64,000 bases of DNA from Sepiola atlantica (lineage: Eukaryota; Mollusca; Cephalopoda; Sepiida; Sepiolidae): contig OY744516.1 of assembly GCA_963556195.1 (NCBI GenBank), positions 28,916,183 to 28,980,182 of the forward strand. The letters are read 5' to 3'. Position 1 is the first letter of the stretch; each line of letters begins with the position of its first letter. Positions 11,745 to 22,751 of this stretch are shown piece after piece. The notes under the pieces were generated by a model. The model saw nothing but the letters and a program-made list of their open reading frames with translations, did no database searches and had not been told where the DNA came from. Both the position numbers and the translations under genes were made by a program.

Positions 11745-12370
11745 CTATTTATATAATGAAGGCTACGGAGAAAAAGGGTTAAAATTGAAACTCAAAATTA
11801 AATTTTAAAAACAGGGTAAATACAAGTAAATTTGGTAGCATGATTAGAAATTAGTAAAAATGGCAAATACATTTAAGATTGTTAAAAGAACAAAAAACTC
11901 AACTGAAAACTTTGGTGAATCTTTTTCATTTCGGCCGCCAAGTGACTGGCATTAATTGAGGTCGGGCTACTTTGCAAATGATCCCTTCAAGAAAATCATA
12001 TCGTGTACATCTCAGAGTAAGGTGAAGGGAGGTGAGAGGTTTCTGGGGGTTTATATTGAGGGTGGTTTGAACTTTGTTTTTCTTTACCATGTTTAATTAT
12101 CCATTTTCCTACGTATTTTTAACATTTAGCTACAAAAACATCACATTTTACAGACAGTAGAGGGGTACTAGTTTACTATTTATGAAATTAAACGCTACGG
12201 AGAAGATAGAGTGAATTGAAGCTCAAAATTAAAAAAGAAAAAAAGTTTGAGAAAACACAGGGTAAATACAAGTACATTTGGTAGCATGATTAGAAATTAG
12301 TAAAAATGCCAAATACATTTAAGAAAGTTAAATGAACAGAAAACTCAACTGAAAACTTTGAGGAGTCATT
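11745..12370. repeat. Direct repeat pair, about 430 bp apart
   Basis: The stretch at 11745-11925 recurs at 12169-12370. Shared blocks: ACAGGGTAAATACAAGTA, TTTGGTAGCATGATTAGAAA, AAATACATTTAAGA and ACTCAACTGAAAACTTTG. The element type is unknown. Confidence 0.8.
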
Positions 12371-13764
12371 AATTATTTACTTGTTACTTACAATTACATA
12401 AACATAAATTCAGGAAAGTAATAATTTCATTGTAATTTAGTTATTTTAAGAGAGTTAATAAAGTGGCTACCGAATTTATACAAGTATGGAAGACTATAAC
12501 TGCAACAATATTTCATTTTATCATATTTAATTTCATATAGATAGAAGATATGGGTTTGTAATAGATCGGTTCAGTTCATTTTATGTAACATTTCTTTTTG
12601 GTTTTGTCTGCTACATTTAATTTGTTTGTTTTTTCGTTCCTCTCCAATCGCCCGACTGGTAATTCGTTTGCGGAATATTAAATATTAAAACAATAAAAAT
12701 AATTCATTAAAAACTTTAGCAATTACATTTTGGGAATTATTCTTAAGTTTCGTAACGATAATTAATATTTTTTTTAATTTAATACTAATAGCGCATTCTA
12801 AACGTTACAAAAGTAAATTAATTTCGATAACTACACTGATAGTTTTGTAAAAAAAAACAAAGCTAAAGCAATTATTTATTAATTATTCAAACGAATGCAA
12901 GTTTAAAAGAATCTTATGTATGAAATAAATTACAAAAATATCAATTTACATTTTGTTTTTACAAATATTTTATCTCTGAAGAGTGAAAAAAACGCGTTTT
13001 TTACATCTCTGAAAATAGGTATTGACATCAAGTGCAATTCCCGTCTTTTTATATATCAATGTTCTTCCGTACAATTTGAAGTAAAACGTTTGTAAAATTA
13101 GTCAGAAATTCAATATAATTTTTCAGAAAAAAACACTGTTTTCATTTTATCTTTTTTATTAAGTTCTTACGCTGGTGACTGCACTTTAATACACAAATAA
13201 AAAGAAATATAAAATCGTGTCGAAAAATTATTATTAAAGTGTTATTATAAAAATATTATAATATTCATGAGATTCTATTTTTCTTGCGAAAATTTCAAAA
13301 AATGCTTTATTAAATAAAACTATTGTTAATTCAATAAATGATTTTTTCGAGCTACATTGATTTTATTAACACGAGATTTAGAGGCTATATTCGTAGTATA
13401 TAATCAGTATATTTAAAAAGATTTTTATTGTTTACATCTACGGTGCTTTGTTTTCATAAAAATGAAAAAATATTAATTGTGTTTTTTTAATACTCTGACA
13501 AATAACTGTAGTAGAGGTGCTTTTTTTGTTTACACCAAATAATACATTTGGGCAAAGATATGATCAAAATATGTTATAATGGGACATACACATGTAACAA
13601 TATTACTCCGTGGTGATCGAAAATAGAAAAACAAGATAATTAAATGAGACTTATACCCGAGATGGAAACGAGATATAGGTCAGAGTGTGGGTAGACGTCA
13701 CGTTTGGAATACGACTGTGATTGTTGTAATAAATTCAAGGATTAAAGTATAAACATTTTATTGT
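12371..13764. other. No gene seen
   Basis: Very AT-rich, with many stops in all frames and no microsatellite. I see no repeats of note. Confidence 0.5.
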
Positions 13765-13775
13765 TTGTATTTTAG

Positions 13776-13981
13776 GATATGCCGATGTGATGAATGTGTT
13801 AAAAACAATTTTCAGAGTTATCTCACTGATCGAGAGGGAATCAGGGGAAAACATCAGAGCGAGACTTACGATAGAATTGCGAGGACCTTGCTCCTTCCAG
13901 CTGGGACTGGGGAGTTGAATTCATCTGTAAGGCAGAAGTGTTTCAAGAGAATGTCGACATTCTACTACAATAAATTGTCAG
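13776..13981 (+). CDS. Orphan exon candidate, CxC-x2-C motif
   Basis: An open segment of about 68 codons is framed by a good acceptor (pyrimidine/T-rich then TATTTTAG before 13776) and a good donor (CAG|GTATAAA after 13981). The peptide has a cysteine cluster CRCDEC at its start and RIARTLLLPAGTGELNSSV with RQKCFKRMSTFYYNK in its second half. Composition and codon structure look protein-like, unlike the surrounding AT-rich DNA. I do not recognise the family. It could be an internal exon of a host gene or of a domesticated or resident transposon gene. No partner exon is obvious in the window. Confidence 0.4.
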
Positions 13982-14083
13982 GTATAAAAAACAACACTTG
14001 TTTTGATTCTTCATTTTTGCTGCAACACCTTTCGCCTTTAGAAACCAGTAAAGAACTGGGTATAACATGACGCATATATTTCC

Positions 14084-14738
14084 GGTACTTATATCGATCT
14101 TGACCCAGTTTTCGCGAGTTTCTTGTCGGAAGCGTTCGACTATCCTACGCAAACGCCCGAAAGATGACGAGCCGATTTGTACCAGACGACAATTTTGATA
14201 CGGTGCTGCGTCCTGTGATTGTAAGTTATATTTTCAAGAAATTTTCTAAAAGAAACAACAACAAAAAACAAAACAAGCAAAACATAGCGAAGTTACTGTT
14301 ATCAAATAAATATTTTTTTTATTTTGATACGTTGCTGCGTCCTATAATTTTTAGTTAAAATTTTTTAAACAACGAACCAAATAAAACAAGCAAAACAGAG
14401 CGAAATTACTGTCATCAAATACATATTTTAAACCCCAACCCTAACCCTAAACCCTAACTCTAACCCTAAACCCTAACTGTAACCCTAAACCCTAACCCTA
14501 ACCCTAAGTCTAACCCTAACCCTTACCCTAACCCTAAACCCTAACCCTAAGACTAACCCTAACCTTAACAACAACAAAAAACAAAATAAGAAAAGCATTA
14601 TAATCATAGGACGCAGCAACGTATCAAAATTGTCGTCTGGTACAAATTGGCTCGTTATCTCTCGGGCGTTTGCGTAGGATAGCCGAACGCTTCCGACAAG
14701 AAACTCACGGAAACTGGGACAGGATCGATATAAGTACC
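14084..14738. mobile_element. Terminal-inverted-repeat element with telomere-like core
   Basis: Arms of about 140 bp are inverted copies: 14084-14225 (GGTACTTATATCGATC, CGCAAACGCCCGA, TTGTACCAGACGACAATTTT) and 14600-14738. An 8-bp direct repeat ATATTTCC sits outside each end (14076-14083 and 14739-14746), as expected for a target-site duplication of a hAT-like or other 8-bp-duplicating transposon. The interior holds two direct repeats (14190-14313 and 14320-14430) and a CCCTAA array. There is no transposase, so it is non-autonomous. Confidence 0.8.
14430..14571 (+). repeat. Interstitial telomere-like repeats (CCCTAA / CCCTAAA)
   Basis: About 20 units of CCCTAA mixed with the longer CCCTAAA, plus variants (CTCTAA, CCTTAC). 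The animal telomere unit is TTAGGG. The mixture of 6- and 7-bp units and the position inside a TIR element argue against a simple end-fusion. Confidence 0.9.
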
Positions 14739-14746
14739 ATATTTCC

Positions 14747-15417
14747 TAATAAAATAATGGATTTATTATGTTCCGTTATTATTAATTAATAAATACTGAA
14801 CATTTAATTAAAGTTGGTCGACTTTCTTAATTATGGTTAATTTTTAATTCAGGGGAGGGGTAATTATTTTGCGATTGGTCATTCATTTTGCCCATACTTA
14901 ATCAACATGATACCTTACTTGAGTGCACCTGACAAAGTTTTCAATTTTGTTTTCTATTAAAATTATTCCATATGTTATTTTACTTGCAATTGTATATTTA
15001 TTAAACCATTTGATGAAATCTATTTGCAGGTGTGTGTATCGTATGAACTACTAAGTTGGGAGGTTGAATCCGCTAAAGGTTTGTGAATATAACAACCAAG
15101 ATGAGAATAGTAGTGCTTATAATCAATATACAATTTCTATCAGCATCTAAAAAATTCAAAACTTTGATTTATTTGATGTGAGGTTCTCACATGTGTATAG
15201 CTTTGATGGATAGACATTGATTTTTTTATTATTATAAATTAATAATATATTTATTTAAATCAAAAATAAAATAAGAGAAAAATTAATCTAAAGTAATCGA
15301 TTACTTGATACCCTCTACTTATGTATTTGTGGTTTTATTGATAAAAGCCTCCTTCGTTCTCGGTAACTTTGGCTATTTCGCCAATCTACTTAAAATAAAT
15401 GTTAAACTTTTGTACAT

Positions 15418-15420
<3 letters not shown>
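14747..15420. other. No gene seen; fragment of a dispersed repeat
   Basis: Unique AT-rich DNA. At 15060-15130 the block AACCAAGATGAGAATAGTAG resembles 41805-41825, the 3' flank of a hammerhead-bearing repeat. Confidence 0.45.

Positions 15421-15487
<67 letters not shown>
15421..15487. repeat. (TA)n microsatellite
   Basis: A pure TA run of about 66 bp. Confidence 0.95.
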
Positions 15488-15489
<2 letters not shown>

Positions 15490-15629
15490 GACAAGGCGTA
15501 TGTGTCTTCGCGTGTTTTTCTTTTCGTATGGATAACAACAGAAGGCAAATGTTCAAAAATGTTACGTTACACTTCGTAATATTTGACAGAAACAGTACTA
15601 TTGTATACACAGACACATAAGGTTTTGCA

Positions 15630-15633
<4 letters not shown>

Positions 15634-15681
<48 letters not shown>

Positions 15682-15778
15682 GCATATATACATATATATA
15701 CATATGTATATTTATATATACATATATATATACATATATATATACATATATATATTCATATATATATATATATATATA

Positions 15779-15826
<48 letters not shown>

Positions 15827-15844
15827 TATATATACATACATATG
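15634..15844. repeat. (TA)n with CATA interruptions
   Basis: Long TA-rich array with regularly spaced C and G interruptions, giving meaningless Tyr/Ile/His ORFs. Confidence 0.95.
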
Positions 15845-15847
15845 ATA

Positions 15848-16092
15848 ATTTTTATTTACACAGACATGTACAAAAACTGCGACACTGGCATGTCGATGTT
15901 ATCGATCAACAGTTACTATAAACTGAGATCTCATCAGGAAGAGTTAGAATCCGATCTCAACCTCAGATCATATTCAAATATGATCTGAGGTTGAGATCGG
16001 ATTCTAACTCTGCCTTATAGTAACTGTTGATCGATAACATCGACATGCCAGTGTCGCAGATTTTGGACATGCCTGTGTAAATAAAAGTAATC
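15848..16092. repeat. Large inverted repeat with hammerhead half-site
   Basis: The left arm (15848-15974) and right arm (15975-16092) are near-perfect inverted copies meeting at GATCATATTCAAATATGATC. Shared blocks: ACTGCGACACTGGCATGTCG and GTTATCGATCAACAGTTACT. Only the left arm keeps, on its minus strand, CTGATGAGATCTCAG (the 5' half of a hammerhead core). The GAAA half is not present. The unit is bordered by (TA)n on its left. Confidence 0.8.
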
Positions 16093-16199
16093 ATATATAA
16101 AGCTCTATTTTGATATTGAGCACTTTTTATAAACCCGGTTAAAATTCTCTGAATTACCACCCTGTGGATATTTTTTACCTGGATTATTACCATTATTAT

Positions 16200-16328
<129 letters not shown>

Positions 16329-16940
16329 TATCTTCTTACCTTATATATAAAGTAGAAACGTTTTCCCCTGTACCTTTGCGTCAAATAGGAAAATAAACTC
16401 GATGTCAATAGGTTACTACACTCACTACAACATCAAGCTTATTCGCTCGAACGTGTTCTTAGCAAACTCCACACTCTTAAATCCAACTCGAGCAAATTAT
16501 TAATTTCGTTCCTCCATCAATCACTCTCCCAAAAACAGACACCATACAGGTAGTAGCAAGAATATTTCTCTCTAACATTTTACTACTCCCACTCTACCAG
16601 TCTACACTGGGTACAACTAATCAACGGATACTTTACACATTTTACACCTTATTATTTATGTTACGTACGCCTTCACATTACAACACAGTAGCATACGTTG
16701 CACAGAAAATATAACAGACGCTCCCTACAATACATGTGACTACGTCACTTCCGTTAAATACGATTGCGCAATCTCATACTCACAGCCTCGAACAGCGTAT
16801 ACAGTTCACGAAACGCCTGCCACATTCACTACGCTTAAACAGCTACACAGATTTCCCTTACCGATCTACGATTACTTCAGGTAATACACCGTTCCTGTTC
16901 TGCTATTTACATTATACATCTAACATGAACAACATTACGT
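16329..16940. other. No gene seen
   Basis: Unique sequence; a 123-codon ORF (16736-17107) runs into the satellite and has no recognisable domain. Confidence 0.45.
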
Positions 16941-18230
16941 TATACTTACTTAAAAAAAATACTTCTACAGAATTTCAACCAACGGAATACGTTAAGAAAA
17001 AAAAACAGTTACAGATTAGCCGAATTACATTCCCTAATTCTTCCTTCACGCGGATTTTCCCAATTCTTTTAATGGCTATTCATTTAAATGATAACTTCAC
17101 ATTTTAAAAATAACTGTTCACTATTTTGATAAATTTCTAATTCGTACAATAAAAAAAAATTATTACTTTTTTAAATTATTAGTAAATAAAATACAATAAC
17201 AATTGCTTCTTCGGAAAAAGTTCCCTCACCGTTAAATACTTAGAGAAAATGAACAAAACATAAACAAACCGATTAGATACATTTCTTCTTTACGTTTTTC
17301 ACATTACTTGACATAAACGACACCGATTACATAATAACAAATATATAAAATTTCATCTCTAAAAAATAAGATAAAAAAATTGCGTTTTCCTTACTAAAAA
17401 AAATAAATAAATTTACTTCTACAGACTTTGACCCACCGTAATACGTTACGAAAAAAAAACAACGGATTACGTTCAGAAAAAACAAAAAGGGTTACAGATT
17501 AGCCGAATGACATTCCCTAATTCTTCCTTCTCACGGATTCTTCCCATTCTTTTAATGTCTATTCATTTAAATGATAACTTAACATTTTAAAAATAACTTT
17601 TCACTATTTTGAGAAAGTTTTAATTAGGACAATAAAAAAATTACTTTTATAGATTATTACTAAATAAAATAAAATAACAATTGCTTCTTTGGGAAAAGTT
17701 CCCTAACCGTTAAATACTTAGAGAAAATTAACAAAACATAAACAAACCGAATAGATACATTTTTCCTTTAAGTTTTTCTCATTATTACGCGTAAAAGACA
17801 CCGATTACATAATAACAAAAATGAAAAATTTCTAATCTAATAAATAAGATTAAAAAATTACGTTTTTCCTTACTAAAAAAAAACAAGAAACTTTACTTCT
17901 ACAGAATTTGACCCAACGTAATACGTTCAGAAAAAAAGGGTTACAGATTAGCCGAATGAGATTCCCTAATTCTTCCTTCGCACCCATTCTTCCCATTCTT
18001 TTAATGGCTATTCATTTAAATGATAACTTTTTATTTTTAAAATAACTGTTGACTATTTTGATAAAGTTTATTTCATACAATAAAAATAAAAATTATTATT
18101 TTTATAAATTATTAATAAATGAATTACAATAACAATGGCTTCCTTGTGAAAAGTTCCCTCAACGTTAAATACTTTAAGAAAATTAACAAAACATACATAA
18201 ACCGAATAGATACATTTTTTTTAATCCAAT
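16940..18230. repeat. Satellite array, 454-480 bp monomer, about 2.7 copies
   Basis: The marker ACTTCTACAGA recurs at 16961, 17415 and 17895, giving periods of 454 and 480 bp. Each monomer carries TTACAGATTAGCCGAAT, CATTCCCTAATTCTTCCTTC (variant in each), GGCTATTCATTTAAATGATA and AAAACATAAACAAACCGA. The third copy is incomplete. Confidence 0.9.
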
Positions 18231-18540
18231 GTTGGGGGGATTGAAATCTCAGCGATTAATTAAAGAGGCCTACAGAGCCCCATTAAAATCACCCCCCCCC
18301 CATTATCTTTGTATAGAAATTCCATTTTCTTTGGCTGAAAAGACAAATGGAAAATGAGCACCACTGAAACACACACATAATTAATGTAACCTGCAGAGCA
18401 TTACAAATTGTATTCGGATGGTCGAGGGGGGTGGAAATAAAATGACGATTATATGCTTATTTTCAATAAGGAAGACTATTCTGTATTTTTTTTAATTGAC
18501 TGCGATTCAGTGAGTCAAATGCCTAGCGGCGGGATTGATA
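18231..18540 (+). repeat. Dispersed repeat shared with 52690-52930
   Basis: Matching blocks are CAGAGCCC(C/T)ATTAAAATCA, TTATCTTTGTATAGAAATTC and GCAGAGCATTA / GCAAAGCATTA. The related copy at 52690 lies next to a Helitron-like end and this one lies just upstream of a Helitron coding fragment, so it may be Helitron non-coding sequence. Confidence 0.55.
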
Positions 18541-18748
18541 GGTTGATTTGGTGGATCTGTTTTGAAAAGTAACAAAATATAAATCAACCTAAAAGATAAA
18601 TATTGTATTCGAGGGGGGGGGCATACAACACCGAATATTACAATATATTTAAATCGACAGAAGACTCAGGAATGTGCGGAAAATCCATCAACGTTAATTT
18701 TACTATTTCGAAAAGTAAAAAACTAAAACTAAACCGAAATAAAAAAAC

Positions 18749-18970
18749 ATGTATTGGGAGGGGGGGAATACTAAAAATGTTGGCCAACTAATAATCCTAC
18801 CAGCAACATTTACTGGGGGACCTCGCTATATGCATGAACGCACGAAAGATGCGATGGTGTATGTGAGAAAATATGGAACTGCGGATTCTTTTATAGCTTT
18901 TGCCTGCAATCAGAAGTGGCCTGAGATTGTGAATGAACTCCTTCGAATAAACAACCACCACAATGTGTAG
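18749..18970 (+). pseudogene. Helitron Rep/helicase-like N-domain fragment
   Basis: The peptide ILPATFTGGPRYMHERTKDA followed by MVYVRKYGTADSFIAFACNQ and KWPEI matches the conserved block of Helitron_like_N proteins (typically LP.SF.GSPR.M...DAM, then F.TFTCNP.WPEI). Here the usual TCNP reads ACNQ. The fragment ends at a stop (18968-18970) shortly after the motif, while Helitron proteins are over 1000 residues long. It is a truncated rolling-circle transposon relic. Confidence 0.8.
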
Positions 18971-18993
18971 TCATGCTATGTTTGTATGAATAA

Positions 18994-18997
<4 letters not shown>

Positions 18998-19046
<49 letters not shown>
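18998..19046. repeat. (TA)n microsatellite
   Basis: A pure TA run directly upstream of the family 1 tRNA/hammerhead element. Confidence 0.95.
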
Positions 19047-19048
<2 letters not shown>

Positions 19049-19054
19049 ATATAT

Positions 19055-19362
19055 AGGCATAGCTCATTAGGTAAAATTAATTCGAGCTCCCGGTACTTGA
19101 CAATGTTTACATTGAGATATTACTTACATTCAGTCAGTGTCGTATGATAGCGCAGGAGTAGGGGCGCTGACTGTCAGCTCGACTTTTGAGCTCCAATTCT
19201 GGCTTGAGGCACTAACTGGTCTAGCCGCACTGAAGAGCTGTGATACAGCGAAACAGTTTGTATGTGGATGACTATATGAAGCTCCCTCCCTGGGTAGAGC
19301 TTATTTGTAAGGATATCGCCTACTGCCATTAGCATTAAGGCAGCGAAATAGTCTGTATGTGA
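19055..19362 (+). mobile_element. tRNA-like/hammerhead SINE, family 1, copy 2 (partial dimer)
   Basis: It aligns with the minus strand of 4425-4622. Order: leader (GGCATAGCTCATTAGG, CGAGCTCCCGGTACTTG), tRNA-like A box (TAGCGCAGGAG, 19148-19158), B box relic (GAGCTCCAATTCT, ending 19200), 29 nt, hammerhead (19225-19267). After GATGACTATAT, a second tail appears: CTGCC...GGCAG stem, CGAAATAGTC, TGTATGTGAATG (19323-19362), then (TA)n. The second ribozyme-like end suggests a dimeric or multimeric source RNA. Confidence 0.75.
19225..19267 (+). ncRNA. Hammerhead ribozyme, intact core (family 1)
   Basis: Core CTGAAGA at 19230-19236, stem II GCTG/CAGC with loop TGATA (19237-19249), GAAA at 19250-19253, then CAGTT with cleavage expected after T. 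Stem I pairs CCGCA (before the core) with TGTGG (19263-19267) with one mismatch; the third copy at 38377 has CCACA, which pairs perfectly with TGTGG. Hammerhead RNAs cut themselves at this site. Confidence 0.75.
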
Positions 19363-19363
19363 A

Positions 19364-19364
<1 letters not shown>

Positions 19365-19446
<82 letters not shown>

Positions 19447-19462
19447 TTATATTTATATATAT
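19365..19462. repeat. (TA)n microsatellite
   Basis: Long TA array directly at the tail of the family 1 element; a shorter TA run follows at 19691-19712. Confidence 0.95.
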
Positions 19463-19774
19463 AATGCAACGTCACTATTTTCCATCGGCCGTTTTCTTAC
19501 TCAGTAGGTTTTTAATATATTCTGCAATGCCAATACTTGACCTAACGTCCTAAATTATACCAAATACACAAGTCATTTTTGACAAATAAGCAATATATCG
19601 ACCATTCCTGCTATACAGGCGGGACATGTCTTTCTGTTGTCTTCGTGAACTCTATTTGGCATAAAAACAGTTTCTAATGGCAATAGTCCAATATATATAT
19701 ATATATATATATAAAAATTGGATACAATTCTTAGATAAATGGCAAATGCGAGTAGACCAAACAGAACAATTTAT

Positions 19775-19837
19775 ACTCATATTTAGACATTTTATATTTG
19801 GTCTTTATTATCAAAAGACCTCATCAGAAACGAGTGG
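19775..19837 (-). ncRNA. Hammerhead ribozyme, one core base lost
   Basis: On the minus strand: CTGATGA, a perfect 7-bp stem II (GGTCTTT/AAAGACC), then AAAT where GAAA is needed, i.e. G12 changed to A in a former CpG. Stem I is visible as TTT/AAA plus ACTC/GAGT around an internal loop. The motif follows a (TA)n run at 19691 by about 60 bp. Confidence 0.6.
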
Positions 19838-19870
19838 CAAAATGTTACTTTCAACTTTGAAAAAACTATG

Positions 19871-21630
19871 ACCTAGATATGAAGAGAAGAGTTACAAAAG
19901 AAATGTGGGCGACAAGAAGAAGAAAAAGAAGATCTCATTTTAAAGAGGGGGGCAAAATAAACCGAAGACAAAGGAGAGAGTGGAACACAATGAAAAAGAA
20001 AAATAAGGGGGTAATATGAAACATGACGTGAGGTGGTAGAACAGGCAGGAAGGCAGGCTTAATGAACATGCTCATTTTTGCCATTTATTAGTTGAAAAGA
20101 TGGAAATGCAAACAATGGCATTAGTGGAAAAGGAAGCAAAATATTATTGAGGCGAACAATTAGCAAGGAATTGAACAAAACAATATGAATTATGGTGGAA
20201 TGGAAGGAAAATAAATTTTCGAAAAAAAACGTGTGCGGATAGTGAAATTATTTCCTCTGTAATCCCCTACTCGCTCTCTTTTTCTCTCTGTCCTTCTTCT
20301 CTATCATTCTCTATCTCTCTCTCTCGTTATTCCTTTGTTTCTCCCATTATTTAAAGTGTCTATTCTTTTGTAAATCTGAAAATAACGTTACTTTTCCCCA
20401 ATTTCTTTCTTATTTCTCTATCTTCTATCTCCTTTTTCTCTCTTTTTTTATTCTGTCCTTGATGTCTGTCATTTTTATAAAATTGAAAATATTTCCCATT
20501 CATTCCTGATTACGTTTTTATGATAATAACGATGAAATATAAAATCTCTACATATGAGTTGATTGATTTATTACCTGGTATATTTGCTTTTTTCCGTCCA
20601 TCTCTATTTACTTTATTTACATTTGGTATCTGTTTTCAGTTATATGTACAGAACCAGTCTGGCTAATCGGACTTGGTATAACATAAATAGGAAATGCATC
20701 CATTGGCTAATAAAAAACACACGAATCGTTTAAAAGAGCAGAATATATAATTTTGTGTGGCGTGGGGGATAAACGGTGTGTGTTAATCTGCAAATTCATT
20801 CATATTGTATTTTTCAAATCTCATATTTTTTAAGTATACATCCCTTTTTTATTTTAATTTAAAGCAATTGAGTTTAGTTTCCCGTGAAAATAAAATAAAT
20901 AGCTTTTTAAAAGTAATCTAAATAATTAAATACCTTATTTTTCATGTATAACTAAAAAGAAATATTAAAAGTATTGGTATTATTGTAAATAAAAACCTTC
21001 AGTTACTCCTCCAAAAAAATGAGATTTTACTTTTTTAGGTGATTACTAGTCGATTCCCTGAAAATCTTGTCGGCAACAAAAAACAACAAAATCGTGTTAG
21101 AATCAGACAAAATATAACGAGGTGTAGTCACATTAGCTTTAATAAATAACATACCAGAAAGGGGCGTGATAGCGTGAGGGTGTTTGGTTACATAGGTGTA
21201 GTGGTGTAAACAAGATGAAGTTAAGCAATCATTCGTTTTTTAATAATGTTACTCAAATTAAAATTCATACTTTCGTTACTGTTTTCGTCGGTGATTTTGA
21301 AAGGCTACGTGCGCAAATGCAATCGCGTTTCGACGCTATACCTCGTCATGCCACTAGTCGATTCCGATCGATGATTCAATTTTTATAAAAAACAAACTTC
21401 CTTCCTAATTCTATCATCTCATCTCATCCTCTCATTCTAAGCCATCGGGTACACCAACGTAATAATACATGTAAAAGAATAATATATTTGTTTTGGGTAA
21501 ATTTGTTTATTTTTTATATTTTTGCTTTCTATCAGCCTTTCTTACTATATCCCTCTTGTACACTCTCACCCTCATTTTTTACTTTGTAATTATGGGTTAT
21601 CAAAAGAACTCATTACATCAAAGGTATGGT
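19871..21630. other. No gene seen
   Basis: A purine-rich stretch (19871-20130) is followed by a pyrimidine-rich one (20270-20470), then unique AT-rich DNA. A short GC-richer, CpG-containing patch lies at 21290-21350. No ORF is convincing. Confidence 0.5.

Positions 21631-21631
<1 letters not shown>

Positions 21632-21703
<72 letters not shown>
21632..21703. repeat. (CT)n(TA)n compound microsatellite
   Basis: CT run followed by TA run. Confidence 0.95.
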
Positions 21704-21704
<1 letters not shown>

Positions 21705-21707
<3 letters not shown>

Positions 21708-22241
21708 CGTGATTCATAAGTCACTTCGCTATTTAAAATGATTACCATATGAAGCACAAACATACTATGAACTTTTGATGATTGTTATCTTATTCTTTAA
21801 TTACTGCTAGTTGTTATTTTAAATTTGTTCGTTTATATATTTGTTTCTATATATATTACTTTTATTTATTTAAATTTGAGTAAATCATCATATGTGCTTT
21901 TTTTCAGGCAATATGTCATTTACAATTGAAGAGCGAATTTTATTGTTATTCATATGGCCAAATTTGATGAATCTCCAACACTTGTTGAAAGGCAATGACG
22001 ACCTCAAATCAAAAATCACTGCCGAGTTTGTTAAAATGAATCAATCAAATATGCTACAAAGAGTCGTAAATTCCTTGCAAAAAAGAATGGAGCTATGCAT
22101 GCAAAACGAAGGTAGAAAATTTGTTGTAATTTTAAGCTCCCATAAATGAATTTGTTGAATAAACTTTTTGTTTTGTATTACCGCATTTTTTAACTTTAGA
22201 ATTTCAAAAATAAATAGCTAAGTGACGTATGAATCACCCTG
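21705..22241 (+). mobile_element. Internally deleted DNA transposon with TA target site
   Basis: The ends are inverted repeats of about 31 bp: CAGCGTGATTCATAAGTCAC at the left (from 21705) and, on the minus strand, CAGGGTGATTCATACGTCAC at the right (to 22241). Both continue TT(C/A)GCTATTTA. TA flanks both ends, as for IS630/Tc1/mariner-type elements. It lies between microsatellites and is 537 bp, too short for a full transposase. Confidence 0.8.
21913..22149 (+). pseudogene. Transposase remnant: N- and C-terminus joined
   Basis: The ORF from ATG at 21913 reads MSFTIEERILLLFIW, like the start of transposases that begin with a T-x-E-E/Q-R motif. It ends VVNSLQKRMELCMQNEGRKF, like the C-terminal NS...R...C...NG..F block of the same proteins. 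Only about 78 residues remain, so the catalytic core has been deleted between the two ends. Family assignment is by resemblance only. Confidence 0.5.
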
Positions 22242-22242
22242 T

Positions 22243-22245
22243 ATG

Positions 22246-22300
<55 letters not shown>
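22243..22300. repeat. (TA)n(GT)n microsatellite
   Basis: TA run then GT run, directly at the right end of the transposon. Confidence 0.95.
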
Positions 22301-22349
22301 ATTTTAATATTAGAAACATATTTCCAACAGTATACAGCATGCCATGTTT

Positions 22350-22526
22350 TAAGCTGCTTTTGTTGTTAATGCTATTGTTTGCGCGGCTAATGTTACTAAA
22401 CAAGCTATGTACGAGACTCGTGATTAACTTTGTGGTATTTTTAGTTTATATCCAGTCCCACGGACTAAATAAATAGCTGGTTAAGTAACATTACAAGCAC
22501 AAGCAATAGCATGAAAAGCAGCTTAA
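22350..22526. repeat. Foldback element
   Basis: Inverted arms: 22350-22400 (AAGCTGCTTTTGTTGTTAAT, GCTATTGTTTG) and 22481-22526, whose complement reads TTAAGCTGCTTTTCATGCTA. About 80 bp separates them. Confidence 0.7.
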
Positions 22527-22560
22527 TACATTACACATATACACACAATCTCCTTCTCTC

Positions 22561-22561
22561 T

Positions 22562-22644
<83 letters not shown>
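22561..22644. repeat. (CT)n(TA)n compound microsatellite
   Basis: CT run followed by TA run, bordering the next hammerhead inverted repeat. Confidence 0.95.
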
Positions 22645-22647
<3 letters not shown>

Positions 22648-22751
22648 GAATTAAAGAAACAATGTTTCAGACAAAATGAAAAATAAAAATGGAATAAAGG
22701 ATAAGCAAATCAACAACTAGCAAAAAATAAACTCAAAAACACATATTGAAT

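Noticed and set aside
14430..14571. Chromosome end or fusion point
   Set aside because: The array is short, mixed in unit length, and lies inside a TIR element with a duplicated target site.
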